From: an uncultured Ruthenibacterium sp.
GTDB lineage: Bacteria > Bacillota > Clostridia > Oscillospirales > Ruminococcaceae
Length of the DNA: 36,280 bases
NCBI GenBank assembly: GCA_910587145.1
Contig: CAJUMH010000006.1
Coordinates: 1-36,280 of the forward strand
Direction: 5' to 3'
In this document: positions 24,099 through 32,005 of the stretch, piece after piece
Position numbering within the stretch: position 1 is the first letter of the stretch
How the letters are laid out: every line of letters starts with the position of its first letter
Notes under the pieces: generated by a model
Databases searched by the model: none
Told to the model about the DNA's origin: nothing
The model's input: the letters and a program-made list of their open reading frames with translations, nothing else
Made by a program: the position numbers and the translations under genes

Positions 24099-24644
24099 AT
24101 GGGTAAAAAAATCGTAGTGATCACCGGAAGTCCCCGCAAAAACGGCAACAGCCTCGCCATGACGGACGCGTTCATCCGGGCGGCGAAGGAGAAAGGCCAT
24201 ACCGTTGCCCGTTTTGATGCGGCCATGATGAAGATCGGCGGTTGCCATGCCTGCGAGACCTGCTACAAAACCGGCAAAGCCTGTTCCTTCGACGACGACT
24301 TCAACACCATTGCCCCGGCCATTCTGGAAGCGGATGCCGTAGTATTCGCCATGCCGGTTTACTGGTACTCCATTCCCGCCCAGATCAAGGGCGTCATCGA
24401 CCGTCTGTTCTCCTTCGTTGTAGGCGGCAGGGACATTGCCGGAAAGGAGTGCGCCGTCATCGCTTGCTGCGAGGAAGAGGATCTGACGGTTCTGGACGGC
24501 GTGCGGATCCCCATCGAGCGCTCTGCCGCGCTGATGAAGTGGAAGATGGTGGGCGAAGTGCTGGTTCCGGGCGTGCTGAATGTGGGCGACATTGAAAAGA
24601 CCGACGGATGTGCCCGTGCGGCGGCCCTTGCGGACAAATTCTAA
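24099..24644 (+). CDS. NADPH-dependent FMN reductase / iron-sulfur flavoprotein-like
   Basis: A 181-residue flavodoxin-fold protein. ITGSPRKNGNS (about 8-18) binds the FMN phosphate. A cysteine cluster C49-x2-C52-x2-C55-x6-C62 matches the compact motif of iron-sulfur flavoproteins, so it may carry a 4Fe-4S cluster. PVYWYSIPAQIKGVIDR is the flavin ring loop. Electron donor and acceptor are unknown; the divergent HxlR gene suggests control by quinone, thiol or nitro-compound stress. GGGAGA lies nine bases upstream of ATG 24099; an in-frame upstream extension to 24024 is rejected. Confidence 0.88.
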   Translation: MGKKIVVITGSPRKNGNSLAMTDAFIRAAKEKGHTVARFDAAMMKIGGCHACETCYKTGKACSFDDDFNTIAPAILEADAVVFAMPVYWYSIPAQIKGVIDRLFSFVVGGRDIAGKECAVIACCEEEDLTVLDGVRIPIERSAALMKWKMVGEVLVPGVLNVGDIEKTDGCARAAALADKF

Positions 24645-24779
24645 GGAGCGCGGCGCGCCAAAGGCATCGCCGTTTTGCGCAAAGCGCCCCGAAAAGCGGC
24701 GATCCCTCTGCTCGGGCCGGGCGCCCGGAGCGCCGGCCGGGCCCAAACCGTCTGCCGGTAAAAATGCGTTGAATTTGCA

Positions 24780-24829
24780 AAAAAATGCGGAACGCCGGAG
24801 GCCAAACGCCCTCCTGCGCCCCGCTTTTT
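24780..24829 (+). terminator. Imperfect terminator after the reductase gene
   Basis: GCGG...CCGC (24787 and 24824) and an inner GGAGG...CCTCC form an interrupted stem ending in TTTTT. The 24645-24779 stretch before it holds several GC palindromes (e.g. GGGCGCCCGG) and no gene that I can support. Confidence 0.45.
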
Positions 24830-24905
24830 GTTTGGAGAGAGCTTTGCGCCGCTGTCCAAAGCACTAACAACTCGCACAAAAAAACGTGAGAACAGGCCTC
24901 AAAAC

Positions 24906-24934
24906 TTGACAAAGTACCGGAACGGGTGTAGAAT
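24906..24934 (+). promoter_or_regulatory. Promoter of the ferric-type ABC operon
   Basis: Perfect TTGACA (24906-24911), a 17-base spacer and TAGAAT (24929-24934). The leader contains an 11-base tandem duplication (GGGATCCGAAG). No Fur-like palindrome was recognised. Confidence 0.8.
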
Positions 24935-24992
24935 GTTTTTAACAAATACGGGGATCCGAAGGGATCCGAAGGATTTTTGGGAGGAATGCATT

Positions 24993-26153
24993 ATGAAAAG
25001 GAAGACACTTGCCGTATTGCTGGCGTTGTCTATGCTGCTGGGAGTGCTGGCGGGCTGCGGCGGCGCCCCGAGCTCCAGCACGCCAGCTGCGAGCGAACCG
25101 TCTGCTGCCGGCAGCGCGGGCAGCACCCCCGCCAGCGCCCCGGAGGCCGACCCTATGGCCGATCTGATTGCCGCGGCGCAGGCCGAGGGCGAGCTGGTGG
25201 TGTACGGCTCCTGCGAGGAAGAATATCTGGCCGCCGCCTGCGAGAATTTTGAAGCGCTGTACGGCATTAAAACCACCTATCAGCGTCTTTCTACCGGCGA
25301 GGTGCAGGCCAAGATCGAGGAAGAAAACGGCAGCCCCTCCGCCGATGTCTGGTTCGGCGGCACCACCGATCCCTACAATGTTGTGGCCGCCGAAGGCCTG
25401 CTGGAGCCCTATGCCGCACAGAATGCTTCTCACCTGCTGGACGATCAGTACAAGGATGCCGACGGCAACTGGTACGGCATTTATAAGGGCATTCTGGGCT
25501 TCATGGTCAACCGCGATGAGCTGCAACGCATGGAGCTGGAGGCGCCTCAGGATTGGGACGACCTGCTGAAGGAAGAATACAAGGGCCTCATTTGGCTGTC
25601 CAATTATAACACCGCCGGCACTGCCAAGCTGGTCATCAACACCATGATCCAGAAAAAAGGCCATGACGAAGGCATTCAGTATCTGGTAGATCTGGACAAA
25701 AATATCGAGGTTTACACAAAATCCGGTTCCGGCCCGTCCAAGAATGTGGGCACCGGCGAGTGCGTGATCGGCATCGGCTTTTTGCACGACGGCATTACCC
25801 AGATCGTGGACAACGGCTACGAGAACATCGAGTTGATTATCCCTTCCAGCGGCACCTCCTTTGAGATCGGCGCCACCGCCATCTTCAAAGGCGCGGCGCA
25901 TCCCAACGCAGCCCGGCTGTGGATCGAATATGCGCTGTCTCCCGATTGCGTAAATCTGGCCAAGGATCACGGTTCTTACCAGTTCCTCGTCATTGATAAC
26001 GCCGAGCAGCCCTCTCAGGCCGCCGAGTTTGGCCTCGATCCCGACAATGTGATGAAATACGATTTCGAGGATGCCAAAAACAACATCACCACCTATATTG
26101 AAGAAGTGATGCAGGCTCTGGGCGGCGGCGACGACCGCTTCCAGACCGAATAA
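24993..26153 (+). CDS. Substrate-binding lipoprotein, ferric iron-type ABC importer (AfuA/FbpA-like)
   Basis: A 386-residue lipoprotein, with lipobox LAGC at Cys 22 and then a Ser/Ala/Pro linker. The mature part starts EGELVVYGSCEEEYL, the usual opening of COG1840 binding proteins, and has WFGGTTDPYNVVAAEGLLEP in the first lobe. Members carry ferric iron, but close relatives bind hexose phosphates or aminoethylphosphonate, so the ligand is not certain. GGGAGG lies eight bases upstream of ATG 24993. A stem-loop just after it could make this gene more abundant than the permease and ATPase downstream. Confidence 0.9.
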   Translation: MKRKTLAVLLALSMLLGVLAGCGGAPSSSTPAASEPSAAGSAGSTPASAPEADPMADLIAAAQAEGELVVYGSCEEEYLAAACENFEALYGIKTTYQRLSTGEVQAKIEEENGSPSADVWFGGTTDPYNVVAAEGLLEPYAAQNASHLLDDQYKDADGNWYGIYKGILGFMVNRDELQRMELEAPQDWDDLLKEEYKGLIWLSNYNTAGTAKLVINTMIQKKGHDEGIQYLVDLDKNIEVYTKSGSGPSKNVGTGECVIGIGFLHDGITQIVDNGYENIELIIPSSGTSFEIGATAIFKGAAHPNAARLWIEYALSPDCVNLAKDHGSYQFLVIDNAEQPSQAAEFGLDPDNVMKYDFEDAKNNITTYIEEVMQALGGGDDRFQTE

Positions 26154-26184
26154 AACGATCTGACGCATCCCATCGCACCGACAG

Positions 26185-26222
26185 AATGGGGGATGGCAAG
26201 CCGCCATCCCTCATTTTATTTC
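26185..26222 (+). terminator. Partial terminator between binding protein and permease
   Basis: AATGGGGGATGGC pairs with GCCATCCCTCATT (one G-U pair, five-base loop), followed by TTATTT. The permease begins 50 bases later with no promoter seen, so it is probably leaky and sets the binding-protein to permease ratio. Confidence 0.7.
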
Positions 26223-26272
26223 CCGCGTTTTAGTCAGGGCGCGGTGGGGCGCAATCGAAAGGAGGCTCTCCC

Positions 26273-28039
26273 ATGGCAAAAAGCCAAGGCGCCGCACTGG
26301 ATCGAAAAAAACTGATGGCGGATCCTGTTATGGTGTGCACCATTGTTGTCCTCGTTACGTTCTTGACTGTATTTATCCTGTATCCTCTGGCGATCCTGCT
26401 GGTGGACAGCTTTGTAGGAGACGGAGGCTTTTCTCTGAATGTCTTCCGGCGGATCTTCAATATGCCCTCCTTTACCAGGGCCATCACCAACACGCTGAAG
26501 GTGGGCTTTCTGGTGGGGATCCTGTCCACCCTTGTCGGCCTGCTGTTTGCCTATGTGGAGGTCTATGTCCGGATGGGCAAAGTAACAGGCGGCCTGTTCA
26601 AAGTGGTATCCATGCTGCCGGTGGTGTCGCCTCCCTTTGTGCTTTCTCTGTCCATGATCATGCTGTTCGGCAAAGCGGGCCTGATCACCCGTTTTTTGCT
26701 GGGCATCTATGACAACAGTGTGTACGGCTTCTGGGGCATTGTCATCGTGCAGTCGCTCACCTTCTTTCCCGTATGCTACATGATGCTCAAGGGCCTTTTG
26801 AAAAACATCGATCCCTCTCTGGAGGAGGCCGCCCGGGATATGGGCGCCTCCCGAAGCAAGGTGTTCCTTACCGTCACCCTGCCGCTGCTGCTGCCGGGTT
26901 TGGGCAACGCCTTTCTGGTAACCTTTATCGAATCCATCGCCGATTTTGCCAACCCCATGATCATCGGCGGTTCCTACGATACGCTGGCTACCACCATCTA
27001 TCTTCAGATCACCGGCGCTTACGACAAAGCCGGGGCCGCGGCCATGGCCGTAGTGCTGCTGTCCATCACACTGGTAATGTTCGGCGTACAGAAGTACTAT
27101 CTGGAGGCCAAAACCGCCGCCACCCTCACGGGCAAGGCCTCCCGGGGACGCATGCTCATCGAGGAGCGCAGCGTTACCGTTCCCCTCACCGTTTTATGCG
27201 GGCTGGCTGCCTTTTTTGTGATTATGATGTACCTGTGCGTACCCATTGGGGCGCTGTTCCCCACCTGGGGCTACAAGTTCACTCCCCTCACCTTTAAATG
27301 GTTTGAACAGGTGTTCACCAAGTACAAGGGCCTGCAGGCCTTCCGGGATTCGTTTGTGCTTTCCCTTATCGCCTCGCCCATTACCGCGCTGCTTTCCATG
27401 ATTATCTCCTATCTGGTGGTGAAGCGGAAGTTCAAGGCAAAGGGATTTATCGAGGCCGTGTCCATGCTGGCGATGGCCGTGCCCGGCACGGTGCTTGGCG
27501 TGGGATATATCCGCGGCTTTTCCGGCGGCCTGTTCCACAGCAGCGACTGGAGCATTTTTTCGGAGGGCGGGGCGCTTCACGGCATGTTCCCCAACGGGCT
27601 GCTGGGCGGCATCTACGGCAGTGCGGCAATTTTGATCATTGTATTTGTTGTGCGCTCCCTGCCCACAGGTACGCGGAGCGGCATCTCCGCCCTGCGGCAG
27701 ATCGACAGATCCATCGAGGAATCCGCCTATGATATGGGGGCGGACAGTCTGACGGTGTTCATGACGGTTACCCTCCCGCTGATTAAGGATTCCTTTCTCA
27801 GCGGGCTCGTTACCGCCTTTGTGCGCTCCATCACCGCGATCTCGGCCATCATCCTGCTGGTAACGCCGCAGTTCCTGCTGATCACTGTGCAGATTAACGA
27901 GTTTGCCGAGAAGGGCTCGTACAGCATTGCCTGCGCCTTTGCCACCATCCTCATCATCATCACCTATGGCTCGGTGCTGCTGATGAATCTGGTCATGAAA
28001 TTTTTCGGCACCAGCCGGAAGCTGAAGGAGGACGAATGA
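26273..28039 (+). CDS. Fused double permease of the ferric-type ABC importer (FbpB/AfuB-like)
   Basis: A 588-residue inner-membrane protein with two MetI-like permease halves of about six membrane segments each. Each half keeps its ATPase-contact loop: EEAARDMGASRSKVFLTVTLP (residues 184-204) and EESAYDMGADSLTVFMTVTLP (482-502). The tandem arrangement is usual for iron, thiamine and phosphonate importers of this class. AAAGGAGG lies seven bases upstream of ATG. The ATPase gene begins two bases after its stop. Confidence 0.93.
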   Translation: MAKSQGAALDRKKLMADPVMVCTIVVLVTFLTVFILYPLAILLVDSFVGDGGFSLNVFRRIFNMPSFTRAITNTLKVGFLVGILSTLVGLLFAYVEVYVRMGKVTGGLFKVVSMLPVVSPPFVLSLSMIMLFGKAGLITRFLLGIYDNSVYGFWGIVIVQSLTFFPVCYMMLKGLLKNIDPSLEEAARDMGASRSKVFLTVTLPLLLPGLGNAFLVTFIESIADFANPMIIGGSYDTLATTIYLQITGAYDKAGAAAMAVVLLSITLVMFGVQKYYLEAKTAATLTGKASRGRMLIEERSVTVPLTVLCGLAAFFVIMMYLCVPIGALFPTWGYKFTPLTFKWFEQVFTKYKGLQAFRDSFVLSLIASPITALLSMIISYLVVKRKFKAKGFIEAVSMLAMAVPGTVLGVGYIRGFSGGLFHSSDWSIFSEGGALHGMFPNGLLGGIYGSAAILIIVFVVRSLPTGTRSGISALRQIDRSIEESAYDMGADSLTVFMTVTLPLIKDSFLSGLVTAFVRSITAISAIILLVTPQFLLITVQINEFAEKGSYSIACAFATILIIITYGSVLLMNLVMKFFGTSRKLKEDE

Positions 28040-28040
28040 T

Positions 28041-29102
28041 ATGGCAAAAGAGAAAAAAGGGGTACGCCTCGAGCATATCTCGAAAATTTATCAGGATCCC
28101 AAAACAAAAAAGGATTTCTATGCCGTTCACGATACATCTCTGGAAATTGCCCCCGGCTCTTTTGTAACCCTGCTGGGCCCTTCCGGCTGCGGCAAAACCA
28201 CTACCTTGCGCATGATCGCCGGGTTTGAGAGCCCTGATGAAGGCGAAATCTATCTGGGCGGCGAGCCCATCAACGCCCTCACCCCCAACAAGCGCGATAC
28301 GGCCATGGTGTTCCAGAGCTATGCCCTGCTGCCCCATTATAACATCTTTGATAATGTGGCCTACGGCCTAAAGCTGCGGAAAATGGAAAAAGACGTAATC
28401 CGCAAAAAGGTACTGGACATTCTGGCGCTGGTGGGCCTGGAGGGGATGGAGGCCCGTATGACGAACCAGCTTTCCGGCGGGCAGCAGCAGCGTGTTGCGT
28501 TGGCCCGTGCGCTGGTGCTGGAGCCGGGCGTTCTGCTGTTCGACGAGCCGCTGTCCAACCTGGATGCCAAGCTGCGCGTCTCCATGCGCACCGAGATCCG
28601 CCGCATCCAGCAGGAAGCGGAGATCACCGCCATCTATGTCACCCACGACCAAAGCGAGGCTATGGCCCTGTCGGATCAGATCATCATCATGGAGAAGGGC
28701 GTTGTGGCCCAAATCGGCACGCCGCAGGAGGTATATTACCATCCCGGCAGTGAGTTCGTGGCCGATTTCATCGGGGAAGCCAACTTCTTGCGCGGTACGC
28801 TGGCAAGCGCAGACACTGCGGACATCGGCGGCCACAGGGTTGCGGTGAACGCTCCCGGCCATAGCGTTGGCGAAGCGTGCACGCTGGTGCTTCGGCCTGA
28901 AGCTGCCGTGCTGAAAGATCAGGGACAGCTGCCCTGCAAGGTGATTTTGTCCTGCTTTATGGGGTCTTATCAGAATTATCATGTGATGGTGGGCGATACA
29001 CTGGTGAAGATCACGGATTTCAACCCCAAAAATCGAAAGATCTATCAGGCAGGCGATACCGCCTGGGTAGATTTTGCCAGCGAGGACGTGCATGTTTTGT
29101 AA
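28041..29102 (+). CDS. ATP-binding protein of the ferric-type ABC importer (FbpC/PotA-like)
   Basis: A 353-residue cytoplasmic ATPase. Walker A is GPSGCGKT (46-53), the Q-loop is in FQSYAL (about 91), the signature LSGGQ is at 144-148, Walker B LLFDEP at 165-170, and the switch His at 202 in YVTHD. A C-terminal TOBE_2-like domain (about 250-353) ends it, as in PotA, FbpC and PhnT proteins. Translation is coupled to the permease (two-base gap, GGAGG inside the permease end). It should power the fused permease; sharing with the sugar importer cannot be excluded. Confidence 0.94.
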   Translation: MAKEKKGVRLEHISKIYQDPKTKKDFYAVHDTSLEIAPGSFVTLLGPSGCGKTTTLRMIAGFESPDEGEIYLGGEPINALTPNKRDTAMVFQSYALLPHYNIFDNVAYGLKLRKMEKDVIRKKVLDILALVGLEGMEARMTNQLSGGQQQRVALARALVLEPGVLLFDEPLSNLDAKLRVSMRTEIRRIQQEAEITAIYVTHDQSEAMALSDQIIIMEKGVVAQIGTPQEVYYHPGSEFVADFIGEANFLRGTLASADTADIGGHRVAVNAPGHSVGEACTLVLRPEAAVLKDQGQLPCKVILSCFMGSYQNYHVMVGDTLVKITDFNPKNRKIYQAGDTAWVDFASEDVHVL

Positions 29103-29156
29103 CCGTCGCAAACCGCCCATCCCCTGCGCTTGCAGACAGCATTGATCCATACCAAA

Positions 29157-29185
29157 ATACACCCCGGCCTCTGGCCGGGGTGTAT
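29157..29185. terminator. Perfect GC stem-loop after the ferric-type operon
   Basis: ATACACCCCGGCC pairs with GGCCGGGGTGTAT across a three-base loop. No T-run follows on the plus strand; a short TTTT follows on the minus strand. It probably ends or stabilises the ABC transcript, and the next promoter starts four bases later. Confidence 0.55.
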
Positions 29186-29188
29186 GCA

Positions 29189-29217
29189 TTGCAAAATTGT
29201 ACAATACTGTTTATCAT
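29189..29217 (+). promoter_or_regulatory. Predicted promoter of the repeat membrane protein
   Basis: TTGCAA (29189-29194), a 17-base spacer and TATCAT (29212-29217). Transcription would start near 29224, leaving a leader of about 360 bases filled with repeats before the ATG at 29583. Confidence 0.55.
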
Positions 29218-29218
29218 A

Positions 29219-29286
29219 TCCATGGTATGGCAAAAATACTGAATTGATCTGCTCCGTGGTATGGCAAAGATATTGATTGCTATCAT
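29219..29286 (+). repeat. 34-base imperfect direct repeat
   Basis: Units 29219-29252 and 29253-29286 are head to tail and share TCC(A/G)TGGTATGGCAAA followed by a related (A/G)ATA(C/T)TGA stretch. They straddle or immediately follow the predicted transcription start. This could be a pair of operator sites or a leader element. Confidence 0.7.
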
Positions 29287-29428
29287 TCCGCCTCTCCGGA
29301 ATTTTTGCATTGCGGCGCCGCCATACAGGGCCTGTGCCTTTATTTCGCCGCAAAAGGGCGCACAAGCGACACAATTTTGTTTTATCTTCAACATACGGCA
29401 CAAAAAGTAAGCATGTGGCCCGAAAAGT

Positions 29429-29569
29429 CAACGCTAAACTCAAAAAAAGCAAGCAAAAGCCAAAAGGCAAACGCTAAGCCCAAAAAAGGCAAACAAAAAC
29501 CCAAAAAAGCAAACGCTAAGCCCAAAAGGCGAACGCTAAGCCCAAAGGGCAAACAAAAACCCAAAAAAG
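29429..29569 (+). repeat. Seven-unit ~20-base tandem array in a leader
   Basis: Units start at 29429, 29450, 29468, 29490, 29510, 29530 and 29550; the last four are exactly 20 bases. Two types occur: A, CAAACGCTAAGCCCAAAAGG (clearest at 29468, 29510 and 29530), and B, CAAACAAAAACCCAAAAAAG (29490 and 29550, identical). The strand is almost free of T, so the RNA would be largely unpaired. The last unit runs into the GAGAGGG ribosome site of the next gene. The lysine-rich ORF running through it is rejected (see below). The interval 29287-29428 has no recognised feature. Confidence 0.85.
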
Positions 29570-29582
29570 AGAGGGATCCCAA

Positions 29583-30044
29583 ATGGAACAATCAATTTTG
29601 CTGGAAGAAACACGCCGCACAAACGCGCTGCTGCAAAAGCAGCTGCTATGGTCGCGCATTACCGCCGCGCTGTTGGCGGCAGTAATGCTTGCCGTTATTC
29701 TCTTTTTTGGCGGCATTGCGCACAGCGTAGGCCGCATTGCCGAGCAGATCGAGTCGATGGAGCTTGACGCGCTCTCCGAGCAGCTTTCCCAAATTGATTT
29801 TGCCGCATTGGCGGATAGGCTCGCGCAAATCGATTTTTCCGCCATCTCGGCTCAATTTTCCAAGCTGGATATAGAATCCCTCAACGGCACGGTTTCGGCG
29901 CTGGAAGAGGCCTTGCGCGGAATGGATACGCAGGCGTTCAATGATGCCGTTAAAAAGCTGAACAGCGCCGTGGATGCGCTGCAAAACGCCTCCGATACCA
30001 TAAAGCACTGGGGGGAAGGGCTCTCCGGAATTTTCGGGCGGTAG
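29583..30044 (+). CDS. Single-pass membrane protein with 12-residue repeats
   Basis: A 153-residue protein. A short polar N-terminus is followed by one membrane helix (about 24-47, ITAALLAAVMLAVILFFGGI). After it come four consecutive 12-residue repeats (about 62-109): SMELDALSEQLS, QIDFAALADRLA, QIDFSAISAQFS and KLDIESLNGTVS. A longer amphipathic helix to the end follows. The spacing of Ile/Leu/Phe suggests a stacked or coiled helical rod outside or along the membrane. GAGAGGG lies seven bases upstream of ATG. No family is recognised; DUF948-like proteins have a similar layout. It is convergent with a histidine kinase gene. Confidence 0.8.
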   Translation: MEQSILLEETRRTNALLQKQLLWSRITAALLAAVMLAVILFFGGIAHSVGRIAEQIESMELDALSEQLSQIDFAALADRLAQIDFSAISAQFSKLDIESLNGTVSALEEALRGMDTQAFNDAVKKLNSAVDALQNASDTIKHWGEGLSGIFGR

Positions 30045-30103
30045 CCGCAAAGCGTCGCATTTTTGCTCCGGCCGGGAGTTGCCTGCGAAAACAGTCGGCA
30101 CTT

Positions 30104-32005
30104 TCAGACAACAGGTTCTGCCCTCGGGAGCGCCCTCTCCTGCGGCGCGGGCGGCTCTTCCTCCGGCGATGCGGGTGGCTCTTCCTCCGGCGATGCGGGC
30201 GGTTCTCCCTCCTGCGGCGCGGGCGGTTCTCCCTCCTGCGGCGCGGGCGGCTCTCCCTCCTGCGGCGCGGGCGGTTCTCCCTCCTGCGGCGCGGGCGGCT
30301 CTTCCTCCGGCTCTTCCGAAAGCACATCCTCCCACTCGGACACTTCCAGCAATACCTCCTCGGAGCGATCGCCGCTGTATACGACGGTCGCTCTTTTGTT
30401 TTTCGCCTTTTCCCCGGTCTCTTCGTTCTGGAAGGTGAGCACGACGACAAACGCATCGCCGCGCACCTCAACAGCAAGATCCCCGCCGAAATTCTGCATA
30501 AAGGTCTGTGCAATGGAAAGGCCCAGCCCGCTGCCCTCGGTGGTGCGGCTGGCGTCGCCGCGCACAAAGCGCTGCAGCACCTCGTCTGCGGCGAACGTCA
30601 TCTCGTAGGAAGCAGTATTCGTCAGCGTAAGGCGCGTGGCGATATCGCCCGGCGTCACGTCCAGATAGATGCGCGTGCCTGCGAGCGAATAGCGCAGCGC
30701 GTTATCGAGGATATTTTGCAAAACGCGATACAGCTTGGCGCTGTCTGCGCGCACAATGGCGCTTTCCGGCATGGTCGCCTTCACAGGGATCCCCACTGCA
30801 CGGATGGAATCGGAGAGATCTCCCAGGGTCTGGCGCGCGGCCATCACCAAATCGAGCGGTTCGATCTTCAGCGTCTCGCTGCGGCTCGTTGCCTTGGCAA
30901 GCGTGAACAGATCCGCCACCGTTGCGGCAAGCCGCTCGGATTTTTTCCGCAGAATCAGCACATAATCCCGTGTTTCGGGCCGAAGCTCCTGCTTTTCCAG
31001 CAGATCGAGATAGCCGATGATGCTGGTGAGCGGCGTTTTCAGATCATGCGAAACATTGGTGATGAGATCGAGCTTCATCCGCTCGCTTTTCATCTGTGCG
31101 TCCACACTCTCCTTCAGATGCGTACCGATATGCGCCACCGCCTGAGAGGCGGCATGAAGGCTGCTTTCTGCCGGCACGCAAACGGGTGCATCCTCGCCCC
31201 TTGCCGCAATGTCGATCTGCGTAAGCAATGCATCAAAACTCTGTATATCGCGGTACGCATGCCATATCAGATATCCGCAGCCCAATGCCACCGTAAGGAT
31301 CGCGAACATGGCAAATGCCGTATAGCGCCCGATACCAAACCACCGGGCATTGCCCACCCCGAGCAGCTGATTGGAAAGAACCAGATACGATGCGATCACA
31401 AGGCCTGTCATTGCGCTGCACACCCAAAGAATGCGGTGTACCCATGCTTTTCCGGCCTGATAGTGTAGATCCAGGTAATTTTCCCCTGTTAAAATGCCGC
31501 GCAGCCCGCGCAGAACAAACCGTGCGAACCGTTTGATGCCCGGCAACAACCGCATCAGCAGGCTGTCTGCCACAAGGCGACCAGCCTTCCATTTGCGCGC
31601 TATCGCCAACAGGCACTCCAGCATCACACCGCCGCCCAGCGTAGCCACAACGGTTATGGCGATCCATTGATACAGCGATGTTGCCAGCAAAAATGCCGCG
31701 GCAAACAGCGGCGTTGCCAAAAAAATAAATACAAGCAGATCGGTAGGCAGCCTGCCCGCTTCGCCCAGATAGATTTCGTCGGAATCGGGCACGCAGCCCG
31801 TGCGCAAAAACAGCCGGACGGTACACACAACACAAACGATGCAGCAGCCTAAAAAGACAAGCAGGCCGGCCGCCCTCGTGTAAAAAAAGCTGTTCACCCC
31901 GGCTCTCAGCATAACCGCGACAAACGGATTTGTCAGCAAAACAACAACAAAAGCGATCAGCTGCTTGGAGGAGCCGCTATTGGATCTTTTCCATCTTGTA
32001 TCCAA
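30104..32005 (-). CDS. Sensor histidine kinase with repetitive acidic-proline tail
   Basis: A 633-residue membrane kinase. About six membrane segments occupy residues 15-250 with no large extracellular domain. Then come the phosphoacceptor H320 (NVSHDLKTPL), the N box NILDNALRYS (431-440) and the G2 box GSGLGL (491-496). The usual DxGxG (G1) box is replaced by LTNTASYEMTF, seen in some VanS-like kinases. After the kinase domain a 100-residue extension ends in seven 8-residue repeats (568-623). The start is TTG at 32005, inside the end of the response regulator gene (29-base overlap), with GAAGGTGG about nine bases upstream. It works with that regulator; the signal is unknown. Confidence 0.9.
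   Translation of the reverse strand: MDTRWKRSNSGSSKQLIAFVVVLLTNPFVAVMLRAGVNSFFYTRAAGLLVFLGCCIVCVVCTVRLFLRTGCVPDSDEIYLGEAGRLPTDLLVFIFLATPLFAAAFLLATSLYQWIAITVVATLGGGVMLECLLAIARKWKAGRLVADSLLMRLLPGIKRFARFVLRGLRGILTGENYLDLHYQAGKAWVHRILWVCSAMTGLVIASYLVLSNQLLGVGNARWFGIGRYTAFAMFAILTVALGCGYLIWHAYRDIQSFDALLTQIDIAARGEDAPVCVPAESSLHAASQAVAHIGTHLKESVDAQMKSERMKLDLITNVSHDLKTPLTSIIGYLDLLEKQELRPETRDYVLILRKKSERLAATVADLFTLAKATSRSETLKIEPLDLVMAARQTLGDLSDSIRAVGIPVKATMPESAIVRADSAKLYRVLQNILDNALRYSLAGTRIYLDVTPGDIATRLTLTNTASYEMTFAADEVLQRFVRGDASRTTEGSGLGLSIAQTFMQNFGGDLAVEVRGDAFVVVLTFQNEETGEKAKNKRATVVYSGDRSEEVLLEVSEWEDVLSEEPEEEPPAPQEGEPPAPQEGEPPAPQEGEPPAPQEGEPPASPEEEPPASPEEEPPAPQERALPRAEPVV
30137..30304 (-). repeat. Seven 24-base repeats encoding EPPAPQEG-type units
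   Basis: 168 bases made of seven in-frame 24-base units. In order they encode EEPPAPQE, GEPPAPQE three times, GEPPASPE, EEPPASPE and EEPPAPQE. Units differ by single bases, which suggests growth by slippage with purifying selection on charge and proline. The number of units probably varies between strains. Confidence 0.9.

Noticed and set aside
29305..29685. Lysine-rich, histone H1-like ORF through the tandem array
   Set aside because: The KPKK pattern is produced by the A-rich DNA repeats, the frame runs on into the supported membrane protein gene in another frame, and it has no ribosome site.
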